Positions 55,505-64,000 of a stretch of 64,000 bases of DNA are shown here, in pieces. The number at the start of each line of letters is the position of its first letter. Within the stretch, counting starts at the first letter, position 1. A program made the position numbers and the translations under genes. The notes under the pieces were generated by a model. It did no database searches and was not told the DNA's origin. It saw only the letters and a list, made by a program, of their open reading frames with translations. Source of the stretch: Saposhnikovia divaricata (taxonomy: Eukaryota > Streptophyta > Magnoliopsida > Apiales > Apiaceae); assembly GCA_036435485.1 (NCBI GenBank), contig CM071598.1, positions 143,014,148-143,078,147 of the forward strand. The letters are read 5' to 3'.

Positions 55505-58108
55505 CAAAATCTTAGCAACTGTCTTCATGCTACTGTTATGACCTCCACACTCTAGAGAATGACAATGCCTGAAAATATGAGGAACTTCATCATGAGGTAT
55601 ACATCTACGAAACATTCCATCAGCACATTCTTTGTAAAGTAGCGGTTCCTCCCAATAGTAATGCTTCACATCATAAAAGAACTTCTTCTTCTGGTTATAA
55701 GAAAGATTATCAGGCACAACTCCTCCCACAATGTAGTTCACAAAATCTGCATACCATGGTATAGACATAGACACAACTAGAAGTTGTTCCTCCGGAAATT
55801 TATCATTAATAGGTATTTCACCTCCTACCTCTCCATCTCCTTGGTCCAACCTAGATAAATGATCAGCTACCAAGTTCTCGCACCCCTTCTTATCTCGAAT
55901 CTCAAGATCAAATTCCACTTTGTCCTCGCCAACATTCAATGTCAATTTTCCAGGTTTAACATCGATTGTAGTGCCAGCAGTAGCCAAGAATGGCCGTCCC
56001 AAGATAATGGGTATCTCGACATCTTTATCCATCTCTAACACCACAAAATCACAAGGTATGACAAATTTATCCACTTTAACAACCACATCTTCAATAACCC
56101 CTAATGGATACTTAACAGAACGATCCGCTAACTGAAGTGAAATCCGTGTCTTTTTAAGTTCTCCAAGACCAAGCCTTTTGCAGATTGAATATGGCATCAA
56201 ACTCACACTTTCCCCTAAGTCACACAAGGCTTTCATGTTTTCCATCTTCCCAATAGTGCAAGGCAAAGAGAAGCTTCCCGGATCTTTCAATTTCTGAGGA
56301 ATAGCCTTCTGGATGACTGCACTGCATTCTGCATTAAGAGTAATAGTTTCTGCATCTTCAAGTTTCCTCTTCTTTGTCAACATCTCCTTAAGAAATTTAG
56401 CATAAAGTGGCATTTGATTCAAAGCTTCAGCCAACGGAATATTAACATGCAACTGTCGGAACATAGTCAAGAACTTCTCGTACTGCTTCTCTAACTGCCT
56501 GTTGTGAAGTCTCTGTGGAAATGGCATAGGAGGAACATAAGGTGGTGGAGGAACATACGGCTTTTCTGATTCTTCTTCCTTCTTCTTCTCATCTTCTTTT
56601 TCTGACGTGTCTGCAGCAATCTCTACTGGCTTATCCTCTTTCTCAGCATCACTCTCTTTAGGCTTAAGAACCTCAACCTCGGGCAACTCTTTTCCGCCCC
56701 TCAAAGTAATTTCTTTGCATTGCTCTTTACCAGTCTGGTCGGGTTGACTAGGAAGAGACCCTTGCTCACGAACACCCATCTTTGAGGCAATCTGTCCAAT
56801 CTGTGTTTCTAGCATCTTTTGAGATGATGCCATCTGATCTATTCTTGATTCCATATTAGCCAATGCCCCAGAAGTCCCTTGTATAATCTTATTTAGTGCA
56901 ACCTCCCACTCAGCTGGTTCTTTCTTTGGTGGAGGTTGATACTGCTGTTGTGCTTGATATGGCGGTCGTGACTGAAAACCAGGAGGTTGATTCTGCCTTG
57001 GAAATGCATAGGAAGGATTAGTTGCATGATTATTGCTGTAAGAAAGATTGTTGTTTGGCTTTTGATTCGGATTGTAGTAAGAATTATTCTGCACAGGCCA
57101 AGGCTGTCTTCCTTGAATAAAAGATGCTTCTTCTGGAAATTGTTGCACATAAGAGTTCTGACTAGCACCATAATTATGATACCCTTCCATAGGTGAAGAA
57201 ATAGCATTCATATTTACCTTTTGTCCTCGCACCTCCTGAGTTAGAGTATCCAACTTTTGAGCGAGCATGTTGATCATCTCAGATTCTTGTGCTGCTTTTG
57301 CTGAGCTCGTCCCACTAGGTGCCCATGAATAATTATTAGATGCTAATTCCTCAAGGAGTGCTTTAGCCTGTGTAGTTGGTGCCTTCTTGAAATTTCCACC
57401 AGCAGCCACATCCAAACTCAAACGAATATCTGCATTCATGGCCCCATAAAAAGTACTAATGATCTGCCAATCTTCTAAGCCATGATGTGGACACTTCCTC
57501 AATAGTGCCTTGAATCTCTCCCATGCCTGATATAGACCTTCACCCGGTTGTGCTTTAAAACTCATAATCATAGTCCTCAACTGTTGCGTCTTGTCAGAAG
57601 GATAGTATTTGGACAAGAATGCAGTAGAAAGACTCTCCCATGTAGCAACCGTAGTGTTTGGAAGTTGCTGAAACCATTCCAAAGCTCTTCCCTTAATAGA
57701 GTAGGGAAACATATGGAGATGAATCTGATCACTCGTAACACCAGTGATTCTGAATGAGCCACACATCTGCACAAAACGCTCTAGATGTCTGTGTGGGTCT
57801 TCTAATTCAATGTCTCCTTCAAAAGCTTGATTGCTGATCATCTGAATTAAGCTCGGATTAATATGGAACTGAGCTGCACCAATCTCTGGAGTTTTGTACA
57901 TGCAATTGGCTGGATTCGGTGTCTCATGGTCCCAAATAGAAGACTGATCAACATTAACAGCTTGATTCTCCGCATCTCCCATCTTAGCTTTCTCTTTTCT
58001 GATCTTTCTCAAAGTACGTTCGATTTCAAGGTCAAATTCCAATTTTCTAGCGCACGAAGAACGTCGCATACACCTGAAAATCACCAACAAAACAACTTGT
58101 GGAACCAA
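55502..58108 (-). CDS. E Gag-protease fused directly to integrase N-region, 868 aa; RT and RNase H deleted
   Basis: Athila-type Gag occupies about residues 14-450; the more likely start is Met14 (MRRSSCARK, 58067-58069). The protease follows at about 600-730, with DLGES at 630-634 where DLGAS is usual. At residues 730-740 the protease end (DKVEFDL) runs straight into the RNase H/integrase boundary motif (EIRDKKGCENL, VADHLSRL). The roughly 500 residues of reverse transcriptase and RNase H expected between them are absent, yet the frame stays open. The integrase N-region follows to TAG at 55502. EFDLEI occurs both here and near residue 24. This product could assemble particles but not copy RNA. 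Confidence 0.87.
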   Translation of the reverse strand: MVPQVVLLVIFRCMRRSSCARKLEFDLEIERTLRKIRKEKAKMGDAENQAVNVDQSSIWDHETPNPANCMYKTPEIGAAQFHINPSLIQMISNQAFEGDIELEDPHRHLERFVQMCGSFRITGVTSDQIHLHMFPYSIKGRALEWFQQLPNTTVATWESLSTAFLSKYYPSDKTQQLRTMIMSFKAQPGEGLYQAWERFKALLRKCPHHGLEDWQIISTFYGAMNADIRLSLDVAAGGNFKKAPTTQAKALLEELASNNYSWAPSGTSSAKAAQESEMINMLAQKLDTLTQEVRGQKVNMNAISSPMEGYHNYGASQNSYVQQFPEEASFIQGRQPWPVQNNSYYNPNQKPNNNLSYSNNHATNPSYAFPRQNQPPGFQSRPPYQAQQQYQPPPKKEPAEWEVALNKIIQGTSGALANMESRIDQMASSQKMLETQIGQIASKMGVREQGSLPSQPDQTGKEQCKEITLRGGKELPEVEVLKPKESDAEKEDKPVEIAADTSEKEDEKKKEEESEKPYVPPPPYVPPMPFPQRLHNRQLEKQYEKFLTMFRQLHVNIPLAEALNQMPLYAKFLKEMLTKKRKLEDAETITLNAECSAVIQKAIPQKLKDPGSFSLPCTIGKMENMKALCDLGESVSLMPYSICKRLGLGELKKTRISLQLADRSVKYPLGVIEDVVVKVDKFVIPCDFVVLEMDKDVEIPIILGRPFLATAGTTIDVKPGKLTLNVGEDKVEFDLEIRDKKGCENLVADHLSRLDQGDGEVGGEIPINDKFPEEQLLVVSMSIPWYADFVNYIVGGVVPDNLSYNQKKKFFYDVKHYYWEEPLLYKECADGMFRRCIPHDEVPHIFRHCHSLECGGHNSSMKTVAKIL

Positions 58109-58159
58109 TTAAAATCTAAACAATAAGAAACAATTAACCTAAACTCAAATATACTGCCT

Positions 58160-58177
58160 TCCCCGGCAGCGGCGCCA
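58160..58177 (-). other. E primer-binding site, Asp-tRNA type
   Basis: Minus-strand TGGCGCCGCTGCCGGGGA lies three bases inside the 5' LTR. It resembles the Athila Asp-tRNA site; the exact tRNA is recalled from the family, not checked. Confidence 0.8.
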
Positions 58178-58180
58178 ATT

Positions 58181-59521
58181 TGTTAGTAGTATTTTTTGTA
58201 GTTCATTCTCAGGGAAGGACTAATATGTAGAATCAAGTTCAAGTATTTTATCTCTCACAATTTAGAAGTGTAGAAGAATGTTTGGTTTGTTTATAAACTA
58301 ATTAAACTAATTATCAATTGAGAATAAAATATATGAGGAAAATAATCCAAGAACTGGGGTTCTTCACTTGGTTTCAATGCACATTCAATATCTATGTGAC
58401 TTCTACGTTCTTACTCTGCTGAAAACAATTCTTCTAAGGTTATAATGTTCCCTTCCAATATACACTATAATGTCTACAACTACACCTTAATTGTCACTTT
58501 TGTGATACAATCAAAGTACAATCATAAACTATTACGCACCAAGAATTATAAGTCTCACAACTCTCCTATTAATCTTCCAATCAAATATTTGAGTTATGTC
58601 TGTTAAATCGTGTACTAAAACTGCAACTCCTCTTCCAAGTGATCACAATTCCTAAAATCCAATCAAAGGTTCATGACTCCCCTAATTGTAGTAAGCCCTC
58701 AATAACAGATCAGCAAAGCAAGAAAATCACAGATAATTAAACATACATGAATACCAAGGAATACTACCCAATCCCCATATTAGAGATTTAGTTACACATA
58801 ATTAAGGAAGAAAACAAAACACATGAATTAAATGAAGAACTCATAATTATAAGAATATAGAAAAAACCTTTAATCTTTGATCTTCAAGGAAAATAAGAGT
58901 TCTCCAGAAAAATCCCTAAAAGCTGCGTGTTACAATGATATGATATGTATATCTTTGTGATGATATGATTTTACAATGATATAATGTGTTTTTATAGGCC
59001 CTAGAAGTTTTATCCAACAAGGAAATACCTAATTTACATAACAAATTCGAAACAGGAAAGAATTGTAGAGTTTTTAGGAGAAAATTCGGAATGGACAGAA
59101 TGCCCCCGAGGCCGCATCCTGAGATCTGAGGCCGCGGCCTCAAGATAAATCTGCCCGCGCCGAGGCCGCATCCTGGGAATTGAGGCCGCGGCCTCAAGCC
59201 AAATCTACCCGCGATTTTTCAGCATGCTATTTCCTTCGTTTTTCCTTCGTTTTGCCTCCGTTTCCTTTCGTTCTTTTTCTCAAAGCTTCCATACTTCAAC
59301 TCCTTGCCTTGGAATCTTCATGGTGGCTCACAACAAGACTCCATTGTTCGTTCTTAAGCTCGAATTCATCTCCAGAATTGACGGAAATTGCAACCTTATT
59401 CAACATTCTTGCAACCCTGCACACTTAACAAAACACATCAAAACTACAACAAACTTGAGGTCAAGTGAATCAATTTAAGCTGATATGGAATGCTCCAAGT
59501 GGATATAAAATCCACTTATCA
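58181..59521 (-). repeat. E 5' LTR (right copy, uninterrupted)
   Basis: 1341 bp, TGTTAGTAG...CTTATCA. It contains the empty target site of C (GTAAGCCCTCAATAAC, near 58690-58706). The GC-rich block at 59106-59213 holds two GAGGCCGCGGCCTC palindromes (59128-59141, 59182-59195) and two GAGGCCGCATCCTG units. Confidence 0.94.
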
Positions 59522-59526
59522 ATCCT

Positions 59527-59593
59527 AACTAAACCACTTGATGAGGCTACATTCATTAGATTGGTTAGTGAGTTAGGAATGTTAAATTTCTAG
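59527..59593 (+). pseudogene. B pol, last 22 codons
   Basis: It continues B pol after E (TKPLDEATF...GMLNF) with stop TAG 59591-59593. The join with 38000 is in frame after one ATCCT copy is removed, which proves E is an insertion in B. Confidence 0.9.
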
Positions 59594-60228
59594 ATCTTTA
59601 ACATCTGCAGAAGTACCAAGGTATGTTATTTCAGCTTATAGACTTGATATTTTTGTCAGGATCTATATTTGATAGTTAAATGCTTAAGCTGTAACATTTT
59701 ACCTTGAGAAATTACAGTATGATAGACTTGTTCATAAATATCAGGATCAGGATTACTATCAGGATGCTGATGTCATCAGGATTTCTATGTCAGTATCAGG
59801 ATTGTGAAAATTGTTTAGTCTGTGACTTAATGTTTCAAATCCTGAAGTTCATCTTATGCAGTAGTTCAATTCTGAGTTTTGTTAAGTCTACACTAGCAAT
59901 TTTTAATACATGCATACTGATAATTTATACTATTTTCAGATCAGTTCAATAAACAACAATAGACAAGTAGATAATAAGAAAACTTGTATTTTCATTAATC
60001 AAAAGCATTACACACATGGAAATGAAAGACAAACTTCTTTTTGTCTAACTTCTACTAATAATCCTATTCTTGTCTAATGTTATGGATATTGGATCTTTCT
60101 TCTTTCATGCATCTAAGATACAGGACAAGGAGCATCTCAAAATCCATTTGGGGATTTGAACAGTCCCATCTGCTCTTGGATTTCTTCTCAGGATAACTTG
60201 AATGAGAGCAGCTGGTACAACCCCATGT
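59594..60228 (+). repeat. B spacer after pol, with ATCAGGAT repeats
   Basis: ATCAGGAT (the complement of ATCCTGAT) and variants recur at 59737-59812. CAGATCAGTTCAATAA (59938-59953) matches A at the same relative place. There is no sense gene. The right part would be the 3' end of the antisense unit. Confidence 0.6.
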
Positions 60229-60528
60229 TTATTGAGGACTGATGGATAAATGAATAGAATCTCCATCAAGATCAACCTCAAACTCTTCACCAAATTCTTC
60301 ATCCTCAAGGTGTGAAGAGATTAGAGGAGGATGTTGTTCAACTGGTAGATGTTTTAGAGGAGAATTTTGGACATCATTTGGGTTGATACCAACCATATCT
60401 AACTCGATGAGAAAAGTCATCTCTTCTAAGAGATAGTTCACTTGCTCCTGATCATCAAGAGCATAGAATTTCTCAGAAGAAATGATCCGAAAGGTAGGGT
60501 TCATATAAATATTTGGGTTGAAAGCCAT
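60229..60528 (-). CDS. B antisense ORF, 99 aa, unknown function
   Basis: It starts at ATG 60526-60528 and encodes an acidic peptide: MAFNPNIYMNPTF, then a helical segment (FYALDDQEQVNYLLEEM) and a very acidic C-terminus (EEFGEEFEVDLDGDS). It sits between pol and the third ORF, opposite to the element, as in A, with a canonical TATA box 53-63 bp upstream. It remains open although gag, pol and the third ORF of the same copy are full of stops. The ORF is short, so chance is possible. No known domain recognised. Confidence 0.5.
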   Translation of the reverse strand: MAFNPNIYMNPTFRIISSEKFYALDDQEQVNYLLEEMTFLIELDMVGINPNDVQNSPLKHLPVEQHPPLISSHLEDEEFGEEFEVDLDGDSIHLSISPQ

Positions 60529-60580
60529 AATTTATAGAGAAAAGATTGAAAGGTTTTGGAGCATGGCATAAGGCGTCAGT

Positions 60581-60591
60581 TTTTTTTATAG
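60581..60591 (-). promoter_or_regulatory. TATA box of the B antisense ORF
   Basis: Minus-strand CTATAAAAAAA lies 53-63 bp upstream of the antisense ATG, giving a predicted leader of about 30 nt. The flank resembles that of A (ATAGA..GTGGGA.ACT). Confidence 0.5.
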
Positions 60592-61095
60592 AAAGACGTG
60601 GGAAACTGAACAGTCGTTTGGAGATTATCAATGCAATAAAATAAAATGCCACCTGGAAACTCCATTTCGTCTCTAGAATCAGGATGATATTGATCAGGAA
60701 TTCAAATGTGATTACTTCAGGATTGGTGATTATTTCTATTTAGAGATCACATTAAAATTTTGTGATTATCTTGAAGAGAAGATCACATCAGGAGAAGGAA
60801 GCTGATCAGTATTGATTTTTATCTTGATTTTACCCTAATTTATTTAATTGAAATCAATTTTGGATTTTATTTTAAAAAAAAAATCGTGGGTAACTGCATT
60901 TTTCAGGGACTAACACCTGTTAACCTACGTGTCAACGTCGGATAGTGGGTCTGAAGGATTTTTGAAACATACTTGTTTTGAAACTCTAATTGTTTATTGC
61001 TTTCTCTAAATTCACATTTTCTAAAGCAAAAACAATATCGAGTTCTCAAAATCACTAATCAATTTCAAGATTTCTAAAGTTCTTTTCAGATCAAA
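60592..61095. other. B intergenic stretch between the divergent antisense ORF and third ORF
   Basis: AT-rich, no ORF. ATCAGGAT/ATCAGGA-type units recur near 60682-60800. It should hold divergent upstream sequences. Confidence 0.4.
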
Positions 61096-64000
61096 ATGGC
61101 AGCTCAAAGAAGACTACCCAAATCAGTAGCTTTCAAGTTTGGTGACTTTGATTTATGATGAACAATCATGTTGCAGCTATCACCAACAAGGAAGGGGTGT
61201 CAACTAATTTTCACCCAATTATGGACTTTATGGCGAAAGGACCATTAAGTTATGCATTGACAGCATCTCCATAGATTAATCAAGCTACTGTTTCACAAGC
61301 TTGGGAGAATGCTGAGGTAATTGATTCTACTCAGAGTCAATCAGGTAAGATTGTTCTACACTTAGGACAAGACTCATTTGATATTACTGAATATGTTGTT
61401 AATTCAGTACTTCACTTACCTGTTAGTATGGATTTTGAGAATGTACCATCTGATGATAATGTAAGAAATATGTTATCTGAGTTTGGTTGTAATGGACCTT
61501 TAGATAACATGATCCAGTTAAATAGATCCTTTCTTAGGAAAGAATGGTCTTTCTTCTTTGACCAAATTGCTAAATGTTTTACTGGTAAATGTAGTTCTTT
61601 TCAACAAATTACTACTGTTATATCTCACACTGCATATGGTTTGCTTTATAACAGAGTAATTAATTTTGGTCACATTATCTTAAGTCAGATGTGTATCAAA
61701 CTTGGGTCAAGAGATCTAGATAGGAAAATGGTTTATTATCACAGATTCACGCAATTGTTTATTAACCATTTTATTCCTAATGTTGAAGCTAGATTTGGTA
61801 GAAAACATTGTGTTTCTTCTTATGTACAGCAAAAAAGAATTTTCTCTGACATTAGAAAGAAGGACAGTGAAAAGAATCTAGATGAAATACCTGCAATACA
61901 CTATCCATAACATGTTCAGGTACTTCTAAAAACTCATCTTCCTACTATCTATAATTCTTCTTTCTTTGGTGGTGAAATGACTCAGGAATCTCAATTGGTG
62001 GAGAACCCCCCCTGTGTCTACCCAAGTAACCCAACACATTATAGTCTCTGAAACAATTCTAGAACCAAGTTTTGATAAACAGCCTATTGTTTTAAAGAAA
62101 CCAACCTCTGGTGTTTCTCAAAAGACAACAGTTATAAAGAAGAGAAGATTTGTTGTTTCAAGTAGTAGTTCTAGTGAAGATGATGATAATATATCTCTTG
62201 CTGAGAGAACAGAATTGAAGGCTGCAATTCAACTTTCTAAGCTAGGACAAAGAGATGGAACACCTAGTCACAGCCAGGCTGCAGTCTCCAAAAAGACTGT
62301 AGTTCTAAATAAAGGGAAAACAGTTACTGGATACTGTCTCTCAAAAGATTGTGTCTATTGAAAAATGATCTCATCCCAAGATCACTTCTGTGTCTACACC
62401 TCTTGAGTCTTCTCAAGATAAATCTGTTGCTCACTATACCAGGAGAACAAGGAGAAAGATTCATTTGTCACCTACACACACAGAGTTTAGTCCAACTAAC
62501 ATTATGCATGTCTCTACATATAAAGCTGTATTCAAGTCAATTGATAGAGATCTTGATATTGATTCTTCATGGGAAACAACATTGACATACAGACTGGCTA
62601 TGAAGGTTATTCTGTAAAAGTAAAGTTTTCCAGGCCTGTTCTACAATTTCTGATTGAAAAAGTTCCAAGACTTTCATTTCCTGAAGAATATGGACTTCTA
62701 CATCAAAGACTTGATTTAATGAAGATGCCTTTCTATGTATCTGTCAGAAAGGAGTTACATAAGTCATTTGAACTTTCAAAGCGTGGTGCACTTCAATCAC
62801 TTCATACATACTTGTTTCACAAGGATTTCATTATTGAAGATGCTCCAGCTAAAGGTGAACAAAAGGAGGTAGTAGATAGTGGAATGCAGTCAACAGGAGA
62901 TACTATTGCACAAGTGGTGAATAGTAGAATAGATCAGATCACAGTCACTGCAACACAAGAACCATCTAGTCAGAGGTTGGATGACTCAGGAACTGTGATT
63001 GTTGATGCTGAAAGGTCTTCTGTGATGACTGAAACTGCAAGTGAGATACCCTATGACAAGGAAGGAATGACTTTGATTGATTTTTCTGAAGATCAAACAA
63101 ATATTGTTCAGTCAGAGTCTATCCACCTTGAGGGTGTGTCTCAGCAAATAACACTTAAAGATGGTAACATACAAACTGTAGTGTCTAATGAAGTATTACT
63201 GAAGGCATTAAAGTTTCGCGTAGAACCTGAAAGTGGTATACTGGAGCCCGTAGTCTCTGGAAAGAAAGTAGATGATTGTGAGGGTTCAAAGACTATAGCA
63301 GCTCACTCCTTGGAGAAAACCTCAAGCCCCTTGCTAGATGAGGAACCCTCTCTCCATGTGAGTTCAGGTATAAAAACTTCTTCTAACCCCTATTTTTCTG
63401 TAGGTCATGAGAGCACTTATCCAAATTTGAGTGATACACTTGAAAAGATGGACATAGATCCACAAACAGAGAGGCTGGCTCCTAACCAGGCAAAAGGAAA
63501 GGTAGAAAGAGTGTTGACTTTAGATAGTCAAAGTGAGAATGAGGGTATGGATGATCAACTCCATAGTGAGGGAGAGAAAATTAGGAAACCACCATTGTTT
63601 GATTTCTGGGATCAGGTTTTTACTGAATCTTGGTCTAACAATCTTGGTATGGATGTTGGTACTTATTCTTTTATTAAAATGTATGAGAAGAATGAATTAG
63701 CAAAGCACAGTGCAAAGCCAGAAGTTAAAGCTCAGAAGCAAAAGCTTGTAGGAATTATCAACAGAAGAGGAGGAGTCAGGTTATGTAGATGTTAATACAC
63801 AGAATACTGGTGAAGGATAGGATGATCATATTTCAGTTTCAGATCAGGAAGGTGAAGATGTTTGTACTTCTACTCAAGTGTTATTACTTGAATATCATTC
63901 TACACAAGCAACTTCTTCTACAAGGCTTGAAGATAAGGTTATTTCTGCATCTGAGTCTGAAGATACAAAAAGCACTTCCAACATTGAAGTTAGTTATGAA
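61096..64000 (+). pseudogene. B third ORF ('env-like'), broken, runs off the window
   Basis: ATG at 61096; a frameshift near 61150; TAG 61272-61274; TAA 61908-61910; a shift in a C run near 62005; further shifts near 62360, 62580 and 63770. The N-terminal domain matches A and C (LSYALTASP, RKEWSFFFD, VINFGHIILSQMCIKLG, near 61240-61790). A Ser-rich acidic patch leads into a UIM-like motif (62200-62245). A long open stretch (62569-63795) is Ser/Thr/Glu-rich and contains NQAKGKVER, echoed in A and C. No membrane segment seen. The C-terminus is outside the window. Confidence 0.7.

Larger units (their letters stand above)
38001..59521 (-). mobile_element. Element E: Athila-like Ty3/gypsy retrotransposon lacking RT and RNase H
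   Basis: LTRs of about 1.32 and 1.34 kb (TG...CA) flank a 5.25-kb internal region on the minus strand, with TSD ATCCT (37996-38000 and 59522-59526). The left LTR is split by element C. Gag type, an Asp-tRNA-like PBS and the AAGTTTGGGGGTG polypurine tract fit Athila. Without C the element is about 7.9 kb, shorter than intact Athila elements, and reverse transcriptase, RNase H and any ORF after integrase are missing. It must depend on proteins supplied in trans. By eye the LTRs differ at about 24 sites plus a 20-bp indel. Confidence 0.92.
18051..64000 (+). mobile_element. Element B: Sirevirus-type Ty1/copia retrotransposon carrying F and E, 3' end outside window
   Basis: It consists of a 5' LTR (18051-18669), PBS, gag (18719-20477 and 34225-34754), pol (34769-38000 and 59527-59593), an antisense ORF (60229-60528) and a third ORF (61096 to the window end). 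F and E split it, and both host frames resume cleanly. The LTR belongs to B, not to A, because a PBS follows it and no polypurine tract precedes it. The left TSD would be ATATG (18046-18050), not testable here. It is a different subfamily from C but shares the ATCCTGAT motif, antisense ORF and layout with A. Confidence 0.85.

Overview
The window is plant nuclear DNA, most likely from a eudicot with a large, repeat-rich genome. It contains only LTR retrotransposons and one MITE. I found no host gene, tRNA, rRNA or CRISPR array. The plant assignment rests on Sirevirus-type and Tork/TAR-like Ty1/copia elements, a Tekay-like chromovirus, an Athila-like Ty3/gypsy element, iMet and Asp tRNA primer-binding sites, and a hAT-type MITE. 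I cannot name the species.

The insertions resolve into one five-level nest, fixed by target-site duplications (TSDs) and by host reading frames that resume after each insert. Element A (Sirevirus, + strand, 5' end off the left edge) is the outer host, 1-18050. Inside A lies D (copia, 7531-15385, TSD CACTT). B, a second Sirevirus (+), starts at 18051 within the end of A's third ORF and runs off the right edge. Inside B lie F (Tekay-like gypsy, - strand, 20478-34224, TSD GAGAG) and E (Athila-like gypsy, -, 38001-59521, TSD ATCCT). Inside the left LTR of E lies C (Sirevirus, -, 38519-52120, TSD AGCCC). Inside the gag of C lies a 538-bp hAT-type MITE (48327-48864, TSD GATTGAAA). By-eye LTR comparisons fit this order: E about 1.8%, D about 1.5%, C about 0.4%, and F no substitution seen, only one TA-repeat unit.

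The most complete coding units are the single 1520-aa gag-pol ORF of F and the 1121-codon pol ORF of C. A, B and D are decayed by nonsense codons and one-base frameshifts. E has lost its reverse transcriptase and RNase H through an in-frame deletion that joins protease directly to the integrase region.

The most interesting material is accessory content of the three Sireviruses. Each has a long third ORF after pol. Its N-terminal helical domain is conserved, no membrane segment is obvious, and there are candidate interaction motifs: a UIM-like motif in A and B, an EAR-like LDLNL in C. A and B also carry a short antisense ORF head-to-head with the third ORF, each with a TATA-like box. C carries one DNA motif (TATCCGTTGATA or its complement) scattered over its LTRs, a spacer and the linkers of all three ORFs, read in different frames. 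A and B do the same with ATCCTGAT. GGGGGAG tracts resembling the 3' polypurine tract recur just before the reverse transcriptase, and an intron-acceptor-like sequence sits at each gag/pol junction.
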